DNA of 64,000 bases from Cannabis sativa (GCF_029168945.1 NC_083606.1:17944041-18008040); one strand, 5' to 3'. Counted from the first letter of the stretch, positions 23,807-33,930 are shown. The notes: generated by a model not told the origin, from the sequence alone. Made by a program: numbers and translations.

Positions 23807-24635
23807 GGGCTAAAAAAATTTTGAGAGTGTTGAATTTAGCCACGGGAGCATAAGTTTGAGAGTAATCAATGCCATGTCTTTGAGTAAAGCCCTTGGCAAC
23901 TAGTCGAGCTTTGAACCTTTCAACAGCCCCACTTTCATTATATTTGACTTTGTACACCCACTTGCATCCAATGGCTTTATGGCCAGGGGGTAGTTTAGTG
24001 ACAACCCAAGTATGGTTTTTTTCAAGGGCATCAGTTTCTTTGTCCATTGCTAATAGCCAATGTTTAAATTGAGATGCCTCAGCATAAGACTGAGGTTCAA
24101 TTTGGGAATAGGCTGCAAGGACAGCTGCTCGAAAAGTGGGATGTAATTTAATGTAGGATAGGTATTGCTCAATAGGATGAGCGGTTGAAGAGGCATGGCA
24201 GACATAGTCTTGCAAGTGTTTTGGCTTGTTTAATGCTCTGCCAGTCCTTGTGGTATTTATGGGAGATGGTTTAGGAGGTATTGAACCATCTGTTGTGGGA
24301 TGTGGGGAAGTAGGTGCTGGTGTGAGTCCAGCAGGTGGTGGAACGTGTGTGATCTGTGCTGATGCATCAGGTGGTAGTGCAGCAGGTTGTGGTGTGCAAC
24401 CATCTGCTGGGGTTGATGTTGCATCTGAATTTGATGTGCAACCATCGGCTGGGTGTTGTTTTGGAACCAGGGCTGGTGATAAAACAGCTGCTGGAACATG
24501 TGTTGTTGGTAAATCTGGTGTTAAAAAACCAGTGGGAGTGACACGGGGAAGTGTAGGTGACATGCCAACAAAGGTGGTGTTGTTGTGAAATGGAATTTTT
24601 AGTAGAAAAGGGTAACACCACATCAGTAGGAGCAT
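23733..24635 (-). CDS. Copia integrase-RT linker and RT N-terminus
   Basis: 300 codons in a different frame from both neighbours. Residues 1-150 are a Pro/Thr/Ala-rich linker with imperfect repeats such as PADGCT, typical of the variable integrase tail. From about 167 the RT starts: [30 protein letters not shown], then [13 protein letters not shown] and YAPVAKF. It loses RT homology after about residue 285, and the homology resumes at 23806, giving a single-nucleotide type frameshift near 23810. Another lies near 24600. Confidence 0.85.
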   Translation of the reverse strand: MLLLMWCYPFLLKIPFHNNTTFVGMSPTLPRVTPTGFLTPDLPTTHVPAAVLSPALVPKQHPADGCTSNSDATSTPADGCTPQPAALPPDASAQITHVPPPAGLTPAPTSPHPTTDGSIPPKPSPINTTRTGRALNKPKHLQDYVCHASSTAHPIEQYLSYIKLHPTFRAAVLAAYSQIEPQSYAEASQFKHWLLAMDKETDALEKNHTWVVTKLPPGHKAIGCKWVYKVKYNESGAVERFKARLVAKGFTQRHGIDYSQTYAPVAKFNTLKIFLALAKNEQLECSPIGHQQCLSTWGPS

Positions 24636-26058
24636 GAATGTGTTGAGTGATTGGTTTCATGGTGGGAAGGACATTATCAGAAAGGATTTTGTTAACTTCA
24701 GATGGGGATGTGAGTGAAAACAATGGAAATATTGTTTCATAAAAAATCACATCTCGTGAAGTGTAGATTTGTTTACTTTCAATGTCAAGAAGGGTATAGG
24801 CTTTCATGCCTTGAGGGTAGCCAATGAAAACGGAGGCTCGACTTCTTGGTGTGAATTTATGCCTTTTAGAGGGAAGGGTAGAACCATAGGCTAAACACCC
24901 AAAACTTCTAAGATGGTCATATTTGGGGGTTGTACCATGTAAGAGTTGATATGAAGTCAATCCTTTAAGCATTTTTGAGGGAGTTCTATTCATGAGATAA
25001 GTGGCGGTTTGAACTAGGTATGGCCAATAGACCAGAGGTAGATTGGATTGGAATCCTAGTGCCCGTGCTATGTTTAATATGTGTTGATGTTTCCTTTCAA
25101 CTACAGAATTTTGTTGTGGTCTCTCCACACAAGAATGGTAATTGAGGATGCCTTTGGAGGCAAAAAAAGATTGTAAATTTAATTCTTTAGCATTGTCAGA
25201 TCTAATTGCTTTAATGGAAGTGGAGAATTGGGTACAAATCATATGAAAAAATGAGGGAATAATATGTTGAACATCAGATTTATTCTTGAGCATGTAAAGC
25301 CAAGTAAATCTAGTTTTGTCATCCACTATGGTGAGAAAATACTTGTAACCTTCCACACTTAGAATGTGAAAAGGGCCCCAAATGTCCATATGAACCAAAT
25401 CAAAGATATGCTTTGAAAAATTATGATTGGAGATAAAGGGTAAGCGTTTTTGTTTAGCCAAATGGCATATATGACAATGTTTAATAGAATTTGGATGTGA
25501 AATATTATGTTCTTTATTAAAGAAACTTGAGATACACATCGAAGGATGTCCAAGGCGATTATGCCATTGATTTACATTGGTTTTATTGAAAGAAAAAGGG
25601 AAAGTAGCAGCTGCTGTAGCAGTGGAGTCGTCTTGTTGAATCAAGTACAATTTCCCACATCTTTTAGCTGTCCCAATCACCACATTCAGAGTAAGATCCT
25701 GAATTTCACAAGAATTTCGATGAAACACAATGTCATTAGGATTATTGAGTATAAAATCGGTGAGAGAAAAAAGGTTGAGAGTGAACTGTGGGATGTATAA
25801 CACATTCTGTAGTGTTATATGCGAATTTAGCTTGACAGTTCCAACCTTTTGAACAGGTATATTTTGTCCATTTGGTAATGTGACAAACTTGGGAAAGGAA
25901 ACATTAGTAAAAGAGGAGAAACAATTAATGTTAAAACACATGTGGTGGGTAGCCCCACTATCAATTATCCAAGAATTTGCAAAAGAAATGGATGTTGTAC
26001 CTGCTAGATTCGAAGCTGCAGGGTCTGGCCGGAGTTTCGGCATTGCCGGTTTGGCCAA
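24367..26058 (-). CDS. Copia protease and integrase
   Basis: 563 codons. Aspartic protease [11 protein letters not shown] has catalytic D33. The GAG-pre-integrase block [10 protein letters not shown] is at 164-173. The integrase zinc site is formed by two His before CHICH (H194-C200 region). The integrase catalytic triad is complete: D225 in MDIWGPF, D288 in IRSDNAKE and E321 in VVERKH. The C-terminal part after about residue 480 leaves the conserved frame. Integrase inserts element cDNA and makes the 5-bp duplication. The Met start is artificial, because the homology continues upstream in the 26242-25961 frame. Confidence 0.92.
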   Translation of the reverse strand: MAKPAMPKLRPDPAASNLAGTTSISFANSWIIDSGATHHMCFNINCFSSFTNVSFPKFVTLPNGQNIPVQKVGTVKLNSHITLQNVLYIPQFTLNLFSLTDFILNNPNDIVFHRNSCEIQDLTLNVVIGTAKRCGKLYLIQQDDSTATAAATFPFSFNKTNVNQWHNRLGHPSMCISSFFNKEHNISHPNSIKHCHICHLAKQKRLPFISNHNFSKHIFDLVHMDIWGPFHILSVEGYKYFLTIVDDKTRFTWLYMLKNKSDVQHIIPSFFHMICTQFSTSIKAIRSDNAKELNLQSFFASKGILNYHSCVERPQQNSVVERKHQHILNIARALGFQSNLPLVYWPYLVQTATYLMNRTPSKMLKGLTSYQLLHGTTPKYDHLRSFGCLAYGSTLPSKRHKFTPRSRASVFIGYPQGMKAYTLLDIESKQIYTSRDVIFYETIFPLFSLTSPSEVNKILSDNVLPTMKPITQHIHAPTDVVLPFSTKNSISQQHHLCWHVTYTSPCHSHWFFNTRFTNNTCSSSCFITSPGSKTTPSRWLHIKFRCNINPSRWLHTTTCCTTT

Positions 26059-26066
26059 GTTGTTGG

Positions 26067-27216
26067 CTAAGTAGTGAAATTAGATGTTGGCATTGAGAGG
26101 TAAGATCGATGCATATTGAGACCTTGAACATCAGATTTCGAGTTGTTTGTAGAGGCAGTATTGGCCTTGGCTTTTCCCTTGTCTTGCTTTCTTTTGTCAC
26201 CATATCCAGGAGGAAACCCATGTAGAAAATAGCACTTATCAACTAAATGGTCTGGTTTTCCACAGTTGGAGCAAGATGGGCGAGGCTTCTTGGATCTAGG
26301 TGGGTTGGTGGAAGTCGAGGCAGCAGCAAGGGGAATTGTTTCAGATGAACCGAGGGATCTTTGACGCTCTTCTTGAGTGATCATAGCAAAGACTCGGGAC
26401 AAGTTAGGGATTGGGTCATTGAGCAAAATTTGGGCTCTAACCGAGGCATAGGATTCATTCAAACCAGTCAAGAACTGAATGACTTGGTTTTGATTGTAAG
26501 AATCCAAGAAAATTTTCATTGCACCACAAGTGCAAGTTGTTATTGGTTGAAACTCTTTCAACTCATCCCATAGGGATTTTAGTTTGGTAAAATAGGCAGA
26601 AACCGAAGAATCACCCTGCTGAAGCCGAGTGATTTGGGTCTGCAATTGAAAAATTCTGGGGCCATTGCCCTCGTTGAAACGCTCAGCAAGATCGTTCCAC
26701 ATATCAGTAGCTAAATCAAAGTACATGATACTTTGTGCAATGTCGGGTGAAACAGAATTAACTAACCAAGACATTACCATATTGTTGCACCTTAACCAAG
26801 AATTGAGATTAGAATTACCAGGTTCTGGCCGAGGGATAGAGCCATTGATGAACGAAATCTTGTTCTTGGCGCCGTGGCCATTGTAATTCCTCGTTTCCAT
26901 GGTTGATAATTGGGGCCGTTGAGGACCGTGGACACAAGCACAAGGCCGGGTGATCACCGTGCCGAGGAAGAAGGGCCGGAATGATCATCAAGAATCGAAC
27001 GGAATGAAGTGCTTGAGTTGTGTTGTCTTCAACAATGGTGGCTGAATCTTGGGGAACCGGATCTGGGTTTTGAGATTGAACCCTAGGTTGTGGATTGCGA
27101 GATGGAAAAGCTGAGTGATTTGCAGCAGGGAGATGATCGGAATTGATCTCTGCTGTTTGGGTGTCGACCGTCGATGGATGAGCACCATCTTGAGAACGTG
27201 TCGAAGGTCGGGCCAT
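26067..27216 (-). pseudogene. Copia gag (nucleocapsid), frameshifted
   Basis: Gag starts at ATG 27216-27214 (MARPSTRS), just inside the primer site, and continues to the CCHC zinc knuckle CSNCGKPDHLVDKC near 26235-26275. The body (SFINGSIPRPE, WLVNSVSPDIAQSI, LWDELKEFQPI) is open from about 26957 to 26067. The N-terminus needs three frames: MARPS... to HGDHP, then PGLVLVSTVLNGPNYQPW, then AKNKISFING. Each junction (about 26950 and 26880) is explained by one missing base in a C/G run. The gag-protease junction near 26130 is also shifted. Gag would form the particle and bind RNA. Confidence 0.88.
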
Positions 27217-27237
27217 GGAAGCTAAGGGCCGAAAAAC

Positions 27238-27248
27238 GTCTGATACCA
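27238..27248 (-). promoter_or_regulatory. Primer-binding site, tRNA-iMet
   Basis: Coding-strand TGGTATCAGAC directly adjoins the 5' LTR and matches the complement of the initiator-Met tRNA 3' end (TGGTATCAGAGC) at its first ten bases. Confidence 0.9.
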
Positions 27249-27476
27249 TATGAGAATAGAGAGAATAACAGAGGAAAGAAATCAGAGCTGTATTATTATG
27301 TATTCTCAATTGAATGTTACAGCTGAAGAAAGAGCTTATATAGCTCTGTAAGACAATTAAACCAGCAAGAAATGTTAGTTGCAGAGCAACTAACTTACAA
27401 CCGACTCTGACTAAATAACAAACTAATTAACAACTCTAACAGAACCTAACTAACATGTACCAAAGTGTTTCTAAGA
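27249..27476 (-). repeat. 5' LTR of the young copia element
   Basis: 228 bp, identical to the 3' LTR. It is the promoter-bearing copy. It is followed on the plus strand by the TSD ATTAC (27477-27481). Confidence 0.95.
27335..27342 (-). promoter_or_regulatory. TATA box of the copia LTR
   Basis: Coding-strand TATATAAG within GCTATATAAGCTC, about 85 bp upstream of the LTR 3' end. It is the only strong TATA motif in this short LTR. Confidence 0.6.
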
Positions 27477-27481
27477 ATTAC

Positions 27482-28929
27482 TAACATCTGTATTACCCTC
27501 AATAATTAATTATTATAATAACATTTAACCAACAAAAGAATTTTCATAAGAAAACAAATAAGATAGTAGTTGGCTTCTGCTTTGAATTCCACCTAGATAT
27601 ATAGAGATTTAATTATAGAAAATAAAATGTATACCAATTATATATTGTCCTCTTATTTTTCGTGAAAGAAGCTTTTCTATATACCTTGTGTTCGAAATTT
27701 TTCAAGTAGTTTTTGTTTTCTATAATTCACATGACTAAAAACAAAACAAATAAATAAATATAGCCTTAGTTTTTATTTTTTTTGGTTCACAGAACTCACC
27801 ACTAGTTAATGAGTTTGGTACCTTTGGTTTTATCTTTCTCGCTTTCAATTTTCCACATACATTGTAGAAAGTCCTCAATTAATTATTCTGAAAAATGATT
27901 TGCTGTAAAGGCACAACATTGTTTAATGAGTGTATTCAACCACACAATAATATTTATATTGGAAATGTTTTAGGTGGAGCATGACTTTTGTTTTTACTGT
28001 AAGAATGTTTTCAATTTTGATATACCTTAAAAAATTATCTCAATAATCTTTTACATGAAAACATATTTTACAATTATATGAAATATCTTGTTTTTTTTTT
28101 AAATATATTTTGAATATTTAAAGTGATGAAATAAACTTAAATATTTAGTTACATATTTCTTTTTACAATCGTGCAACAGATAATTTTAAATTTTATTTTC
28201 TACATACCCTAAATTATTTATAATTTTTCAAAAATAAGTAAGAGGTGCTGTTTTATAACTATAATGTATAATATTATATATATATAAACAAAAATTAAGG
28301 TATAATTTGTCTAGATCGTCCATGAGAAAATTAAATAAATTTCCACGTTAAAAACAAATACCAACGAATCTCCCTAAATATATATACAGATACCTAGAAA
28401 CACTGTTTAGTCATGAGAATACCCAGTGACTCAATCATAGTTATTATACACTCAAATTATGAAGTACTATATTGATATTCTTTGTTGGGTAATCGATCTT
28501 TCCTGTATTGAAATTATTATTGTATGAAGTACTTTGCCAAGCATCGATAATGAAATCCATATATGTTACATAAATGGTATTTCCACATGTCTAGTTATCA
28601 CATAAAGCATAATTAAACTAAAGCATCTACGTACAAAAAGAAGAATATGCTTTATTGATAAGATCAATTAATATCAAGGTGTATCTCATTATAATACCCT
28701 CTCTTATCTTTTCTTATATATGTCTATACTCATGTGATGAAAAGCGTTTCGACGTACATATAAACAAACTTATCAAAATTTACTTGGATATGGTGATTGA
28801 GAGTTATCTCATCATTTTGCTAATGATCAAATGAAAAAGAATACCACCATTGAATAAAATTATTCATCCCTCACTTGAATATTTTGAATAAATTAATTCT
28901 CGTCACTTAAATATCTAAAGCTAAGTGTG
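27482..28929. other. AT-rich intergenic DNA, no gene seen
   Basis: No reading frame with recognisable protein. Ends at the repeat-bounded gene-fragment district. Confidence 0.6.
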
Positions 28930-29644
28930 AATTTATATATCTATTCTATATAAAGTGTGTCTATATAACAAAACTAGCTAACAACCCGCGCTTCGCGACG
29001 GATATTTAAAAAAAAATTAAAATTACTAATTTTCATATAATTTTTTTTTTTTTTGAATAATATGAGAAGTTAGGTGTACAAATAGGACAGCTTGACATGT
29101 AATTACAAAATCTCTTTTTTATAATGGAAGCCCCATATGGTTCATATAACACTCTTCTGTATATCTCGATCATTCAAAATTGTTCTCATCATTGTATATC
29201 ACCTGTTGTTATTACCGTATCTCACTAACTCGCTATCATTTTAACTTACAAAAAAATTTAAAAAGAGGTGATAGATCTGGAGTTATTATTTTTGTAAGAA
29301 AATAAAATAAAAAAAATGAAAAAATAAGGAAAAAAATAAATAGAGATATATATTTTAGGGAAATTACTCCATATACTATTTTTTTAATTTTTTTTAAAAA
29401 AATTACAGTTTTGGGGATACCATCTCCTTGAAATAACTCCATGTATTCTTATTATTATTCAAACCACATCTATTATCTCAATACAATTTAAGATTATTAT
29501 TGAAGGAGATGCTATATTAAAATTTTTTGCTCTATTGAATAGAATAGAAGATAGATTTTTTTAAAAAAAAAATTGAGAAGCTACAAAAATAATTTTGCAA
29601 CACAACTACGGTTAAATAAGGAATAAAATACTAATTATCTAAAG

Positions 29645-29754
29645 AGATATATATATATTGAATAATAAGGCATGTGATATTAATTAGTTTTATTTTTATT
29701 TTTTGAAAAAAGCTAATGTAATTTGATTTGCTACACGGCTAAATAGTTATATAT
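29645..29754. repeat. Direct repeat, partner at 33573-33670
   Basis: TTGAATAATAAGGCATGTGA and TTTGATTTGCTACAC recur in the same order and orientation at 33573-33670. The two copies lie just outside or inside the inverted-repeat arms, indicating duplicated element ends. Confidence 0.7.
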
Positions 29755-29865
29755 ATATATATACTAGTAAAAAATTACATGCGAGGCACGTATAGTAAAT
29801 TTTATGCTAGGTATTTTTTACTTTATTTAAAAGTGATACAATTAATAATTAAAAAAAAAATTGTA
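29755..29865. repeat. Inverted-repeat arm, partner at 35340-35440
   Basis: ACTAGTAAAAAATTACATGC, then AAATTTTATGCTA, then AAAAGTGATACAATTAA are repeated in inverted orientation near 35340-35440. The pair is 5.5 kb apart and interleaves with the 28.9/33.5-kb pair. Confidence 0.7.
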
Positions 29866-29869
29866 TCAA

Positions 29870-30820
29870 CTCAAATATAAAATTGTATTAACTCTGCATT
29901 TTTTATTTTAACAAAAATTATATATGATAAATTGTACCAATTACCATTACATGGAAGATCAATAACTCTTCAATGAAGATCATAATAAGAAAGAAATACC
30001 TCCGAAAGAACTCGAAGACCTAACCAGATGAAGAGTTCCAGTATTCAGATTTCCAAGTTTCATTTTTTAAGGATGAGAGAACAAACAAGAATTTGAATAA
30101 TGTATCACACAACTTATCCACCCAACCCAACCAATAGAGTTACATTTTTCTAAGACAATGTACATGTACATTATGAAAATAACTGTTTTAAGAAAAATAG
30201 AAAGATTGAGATTTTGCTAATCATCTGTTCGTTTTGTCTTCATCATATTATGTTTAAGAAATGCAATACAAAAGCAAATCGAACCTCTGAGAAACCTGAA
30301 CTGACCGATATGGTAAAAAAATAATTAGCTAAAATAATGTTTTTGTCATTGCCCGCTTGGACCTCCTTCCTGTCCAAAAGTTTCAACATCAAAATTGATA
30401 TGACCCATTTTTATTGGAATTAATAAAATACAACTAAGTAAATAATCAAACCATAACTACTTTAAATGCATACATTAAGAACACTATCAGCCATGAAGCA
30501 AGATATATCAGGTCAATAGAAAGATTCAAACTTCTCAGAAAATAAACTAATAGACAACAAAGATGTTGAATTTTACTACTGTAGATATGAATGCAATTCC
30601 CAACTTCAAGTTCGACGTCATTGCAAACTACCACAAACTTCCTGTTAAAATATTTAAAAAAAAGATTAGTCAGGTTTAGCAATAGTGAAGTTTATACGTG
30701 CAAATAAAATACAAATTCATAAGAAACCTAAATCAATTAATGTTATACATCAAAACTTTTCCAAAAGTAATAAATAATGAATCATGGGAAACGGTAAACA
30801 TTTAATCATGGAGAACAAAC
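29870..30820. other. Intron-like or untranslated DNA of captured gene(s)
   Basis: The minus strand has exon-like pieces that I cannot name: MKLGNLNTGTLHLVRSSS before a GT near 30060-29990, RKFVVVCNDVELEVGNC after an AG near 30650-30600, and INFDVETFGQEGGPSGQ-stop near 30400-30340. They may be further exons of captured genes. Confidence 0.3.
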
Positions 30821-30911
30821 CATATCTTTCCTGAAACTCAGGTGTGCTTTGTAGAAACTCTAACCCTGGATGAGTTGCCAACAGTTCATGTAGCACAGGC
30901 TTAAAGTCAAC
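30821..30911 (-). pseudogene. PP2A regulatory subunit B-double-prime, captured exon (downstream)
   Basis: 91-nt exon bounded by ACAG on its 5' side and GTTTGT on its 3' side. Reads [20 protein letters not shown], then [10 protein letters not shown], matching the segment after LKYLTQ in plant B-double-prime subunits, which bind the PP2A scaffold and have EF-hand-type calcium sites. It follows the exon at 31110-31215 in phase. The next family exon (YRIFYYINRSG region) is not found downstream, so the gene copy stops here. The E-to-V change at the first codon (family EDFKPV) suggests decay or an inexact splice junction. The fragment encodes neither a phosphatase-binding region nor a start codon. 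Confidence 0.8.
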
Positions 30912-31109
30912 CTGTCGTCAAAGAAGCATTGAAAAAGTATATATCGTATCAATTAATCAAACAAGAGAAATACTACGATTTTGAACACAGTTCCAATCCT
31001 TAGCAACAAGAAATTAAAAACTTTTGGATCTTCAAAGACAATTAGCTGGCTATGATGACATAATTCACATGGAATGAATTTAAGAAGACAAAATAAAATA
31101 AAAGATAAC

Positions 31110-31215
31110 CTGAGTAAGGTACTTAAGATCCGATTGCTTTAGAATAACATATATTTGAGTAGCCATATCCATAGTCAACATATTTCCATTGATCCAATAA
31201 TCAACAAAAGCATCT
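31110..31215 (-). pseudogene. PP2A regulatory subunit B-double-prime, captured exon (upstream)
   Basis: 106-nt exon with TTTGTAG before it and GTTATC after it. Reads [20 protein letters not shown], then [15 protein letters not shown], the conserved central segment of plant B-double-prime. Splice signals on both sides show the capture was of genomic DNA including introns, not a processed mRNA. No upstream exon is seen between 31216 and the PI4K fragment at 31.8 kb, which lies on the opposite strand. The reading frame is still open, indicating recent capture. Confidence 0.82.
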
Positions 31216-31815
31216 CTACAAACAAAATAATTAATATATAAAAACTGATACATGGGAACTGTACAAACTTATTAATTTCACGTGTTCATTTTAACAAACA
31301 TCAAAATAACCATTATGCAAAAGAGCTCATTCAAATTTCATTTAAGCAGATGTCCCCACTTGACTAAAAGGATTTTAAAAAAAATACCAAGGAGAACATT
31401 CACTCAATAAAAGAAAGATCAATCCACCTTGATTCCACATTTATCAACTATACACAAAAGCTAAACGTTAATCCCAAATCATAGAGTGAAAGTTACTTTT
31501 AGTGTTTCTCAACTTTTGCAGAAAGCCAGTGCTATCACTCAAACACAAGCCTCTTCATCAAGTTTTCCTACATGTACCAACCTACATACCACAATACTTT
31601 CAAATTCTGTATGCAAATTTCTAGGAAAAAAAATTGACAAGCAAGAGTTTCTCTAATTTACTAAAGCTATATTTGATCCACATAACAAAATCTTCCATAA
31701 TATGCAAGAACAAATTGGAAATCCACATTAAGAAAATCTAACCTTTGCCCAAATCATCGCAATTTCTTTCGAGTATCGGTTGAAGAATGAGTGAGCCAGT
31801 GAGGTGAGTGTCTGA

Positions 31816-32140
31816 GTGTCCGAGGCTCTCGTCGCTGGATCTCCTAGGGTTTTGCGCCCTCAGCTCAATGTCGTCCTTGCTGTGGCTCGGTTCCTTTCAA
31901 AATGCCCAGATTCCGCCGATCTCCGTCCTAAAGCAGTGGTCTTGGAGTTCCTTCGTTCTATTTTGGCTTCATTCAATCAATCGTTTTGGCCACAAGCATT
32001 TGGCACTGATGCGATCGCTTCGTTCTTTGTTGATTTTCTGGGATATGTATGGAAAGTTGTCGAATCGTCGCCGGATTCACAGGCGAGGTTGTGGTTTCAA
32101 CCATCAGTAATGGAGGAGATTTGGGTATTTTGGCTTCGCC
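31816..32140 (+). pseudogene. PI4K-alpha-like N-terminal gene fragment
   Basis: Plus-strand translation LVAGSPRVLRPQLNVVLAVA, then RFLSKCPDSADLRPKAVVLEF, then SFNQSFWPQAFGTDAIASFF resembles the N-terminal region of plant phosphatidylinositol 4-kinase alpha, far from the kinase domain. From about 32070 the homology (AGFTGEVVVSTISNGGDL) moves to another frame, so there is at least one frameshift. The catalytic region is absent, and the expected N-terminal Met and first ~30 residues are not readable. The open frame to 32244 extends past the homology. It lies back to back with the PP2A exons (-) and next to the PPR fragment (-), so it is not part of a normal locus. Identification is from recall of the family; a search would settle it. 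Confidence 0.65.
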
Positions 32141-32464
32141 ACAGCCGTCGGTCCTCCGGTTCGCCTTCCGGCCACTTCGAGGGAACAAATTTGAGTGACC
32201 TCGGAGACTTCTTCATCATAATGCTCACCTTTGAGTGTGAATAAGATACGAAAATATTGAGATTGGGAGTGGGAATGGAAGGGAAGAGTCTATTGGTTTT
32301 TTTATTCTTTTACGATTATATGAATAATAGATTAACAACTTCATAAAAAATCGTCTTTAACGTTAACAAACTGAATGATTTTTTTATATGAATTTATTTA
32401 TTTTTTTAAAAAAAAAATAAGTTATTAAAAGTAATTAACAAACTGAATCGATGTTTTAAAATCG

Positions 32465-32479
32465 TTAAAAAATAACGTT
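32465..32479 (+). repeat. 15-bp direct repeat flanking the PPR fragment (left copy)
   Basis: TTAAAAAATAACGTT, identical to 33279-33293. It lies immediately outside the PPR reading frame on both sides. Confidence 0.85.
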
Positions 32480-32486
32480 TTGCATC

Positions 32487-33272
32487 TCACTTAGCAAAAT
32501 CTCTGCTGCCTACACCAGTAATCAGAGCTCCATAAGTGTGAGTGTTCGGTTTAAGGCCTGTCATAGTTAATGCATCAAACAATGAGAATGCCCTTTTCAA
32601 ATTCCCTGGTCTACAACTCCATTTGATTAATGCAGTGTAAACATAAATATCTGGCTCTATCCCTCTCTCAAGCATTTCATCAAACAGTTGCCCTGCTTTT
32701 TCAATCTTCCCACAGCTACCATACCACTCTACCAAAAGTGTATAAGTCACAGCATTATAATTCACATTCTCCCTTTCCATCAAGCTCAATATCTCCTTAA
32801 CGCCCTCAAAGTCCTTTCTTTCAATATATGCATCTATAAAACCATTGTAAGTGAAAACATTAGCTTTAACCCCTCTAATACCCAACTCATCCATTAAAGC
32901 CTTTGCCCTTTGAAACTCACCTTTCTTACACAACCCATTAATCACAGTAGTCAAAGAATGAACTGTAATTTCAACTCCTTTCTTAACCATCCGATCAAAG
33001 AAGGCTAAACACAACTCCACCTTATGAGATTTCTTTAAAGCAACCAAAAGAGCAAAGCAAGACCTTTCCTCAATCTCCAACCCATTCTCATAAGCATATT
33101 CAAAAACCCCTATAGCCTCTTCAAACATTTCATTATTCACATAAACTACAAACATCATATCACAAAATTTCTTAACAAATTTGGGCTTCTTCTCACCCCC
33201 ACCATCAATCAAAGCCACCATACTTGTTAATGGGCAATGGAGATTTTCATCATTGACGATACCATTCATCAA
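32487..33272 (-). CDS. Pentatricopeptide-repeat protein fragment (P-class), truncated at both ends
   Basis: 261 codons, intact frame. Starts MMNGIVNDENLHCP and carries about six 35-residue helix-turn-helix repeats. Clear ones begin near residues 103 (VEITVHSLTTVINGLCKKGE), 138 (VKANVFTYNGFIDAYIERKD), 173 (NYNAVTYTLLVEWYGSCGK), 208 (IEPDIYVYTALIKWSCRPGN) and 243 (LKPNTHTYGALITGV). PPR proteins bind organellar RNA in mitochondria or plastids. Most have ten or more repeats and an N-terminal targeting peptide; neither is present. The last repeat breaks after ITGV into GSRDFAK-stop. The frame is bounded by the 15-bp direct repeat. Lack of stops suggests a recent copy; expression is unknown. Confidence 0.85.
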   Translation of the reverse strand: MMNGIVNDENLHCPLTSMVALIDGGGEKKPKFVKKFCDMMFVVYVNNEMFEEAIGVFEYAYENGLEIEERSCFALLVALKKSHKVELCLAFFDRMVKKGVEITVHSLTTVINGLCKKGEFQRAKALMDELGIRGVKANVFTYNGFIDAYIERKDFEGVKEILSLMERENVNYNAVTYTLLVEWYGSCGKIEKAGQLFDEMLERGIEPDIYVYTALIKWSCRPGNLKRAFSLFDALTMTGLKPNTHTYGALITGVGSRDFAK

Positions 33273-33278
33273 GTTTTT

Positions 33279-33293
33279 TTAAAAAATAACGTT
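33279..33293 (+). repeat. 15-bp direct repeat flanking the PPR fragment (right copy)
   Basis: TTAAAAAATAACGTT, identical to the left copy at 32465-32479. Confidence 0.85.
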
Positions 33294-33930
33294 AAACAAA
33301 GAATTTATATATGTACTTTTGATATATAATTTTTTTTTAAAAAAAAAGAATTCAGTTATATAGAATAGATTTATGCTGCTCAAATAATATGAAATATCAA
33401 TTCAAATATTCAAATATTAATGGGATTTGTTTTATTATTATTTTATTATATATAAATAATATTTTATTATTTTATTAAATAAAAATAAAAAGTTACCCAT
33501 AAATTTCTCATAAACCAAGAATTTCAGTTATATAGGCACACTTTATATAGAATAGATATAATTTATATATTTTTTGAATAATAAGGCATGTGATGTTAAT
33601 TATTTTTATTTTTTAAAAAATAATGTTATTTTTATTTGATTTGCTACACTATACGGTTAAAAAATATATATCTATTCCTAATTTAAAATTTATTAATATA
33701 ATATTAAAAAAATTATTAATAATAATATTAAAAAATTAGAAAGAAATATGAGATTAATTAACTAATTAAAAAATTGAAAGAATTAAGGAGAAAAAAGAAA
33801 GATGACTTTGAAGTATTTTTAGGCCGTCACGTCACCGCCTTATACTTCTCCTTTATATATAAATATATATATAGATTCTTGATTTTTGAAAAATTTCTGT
33901 GTGACTTTTTATATATATTAAAAATAAGAT

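Larger units (their letters stand above)
22285..27476 (-). mobile_element. Complete young Ty1-copia retrotransposon
   Basis: 5192 bp, read on the minus strand: 5' LTR 27476-27249, tRNA-iMet primer site, gag, protease, integrase, RT, RNase H, polypurine tract, 3' LTR 22512-22285. The order protease-integrase-RT-RNase H defines copia. TSD ATTAC at 22280-22284 and 27477-27481 is perfect. The two LTRs are identical over all 228 bp by eye, so insertion is very recent. Short LTRs and size suggest the Ale/Retrofit lineage (inference). The coding region nevertheless has about six frame breaks, so this copy appears non-autonomous as sequenced. Confidence 0.97.
28939..33559. mobile_element. Candidate gene-capturing DNA transposon (Pack-MULE-like) with three host gene fragments
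   Basis: The ends are inverted copies of a ~32-bp block reading CTATTCTATATAAAGTGTG then YCTATATAAC (28941-28969 and, inverted, 33527-33555). Both are flanked by AATTTATAT (28930-28938 and 33560-33568), a 9-bp duplication as expected of Mutator-like elements, although the site is AT-rich and two bases of slack remain at the right end. No transposase is seen. Inside lie two exons of a PP2A B-double-prime gene (-), a PI4K-alpha exon fragment (+) and a PPR fragment (-). Gene-fragment transduplication is established for Pack-MULEs and Helitrons; the choice of class here is inference. Confidence 0.45.

Noticed and set aside
24226..24588. 120-codon Gly/Val-rich plus-strand ORF
   Set aside because: It lies opposite the Pro/Ala-rich linker of copia pol and is a shadow.
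29990..30660. Exon-like minus-strand pieces (MKLGNLNTG, KFVVVCNDVELE, NFDVETFGQEGG)
   Set aside because: They have plausible splice borders but I cannot name a protein, and none continues the PP2A B-double-prime sequence. Listed only as intron-like DNA.
32487..33272. PPR ORF as an intact functional host gene
   Set aside because: Too few repeats, no targeting peptide, breaks inside the last repeat and sits between direct repeats among other gene scraps.
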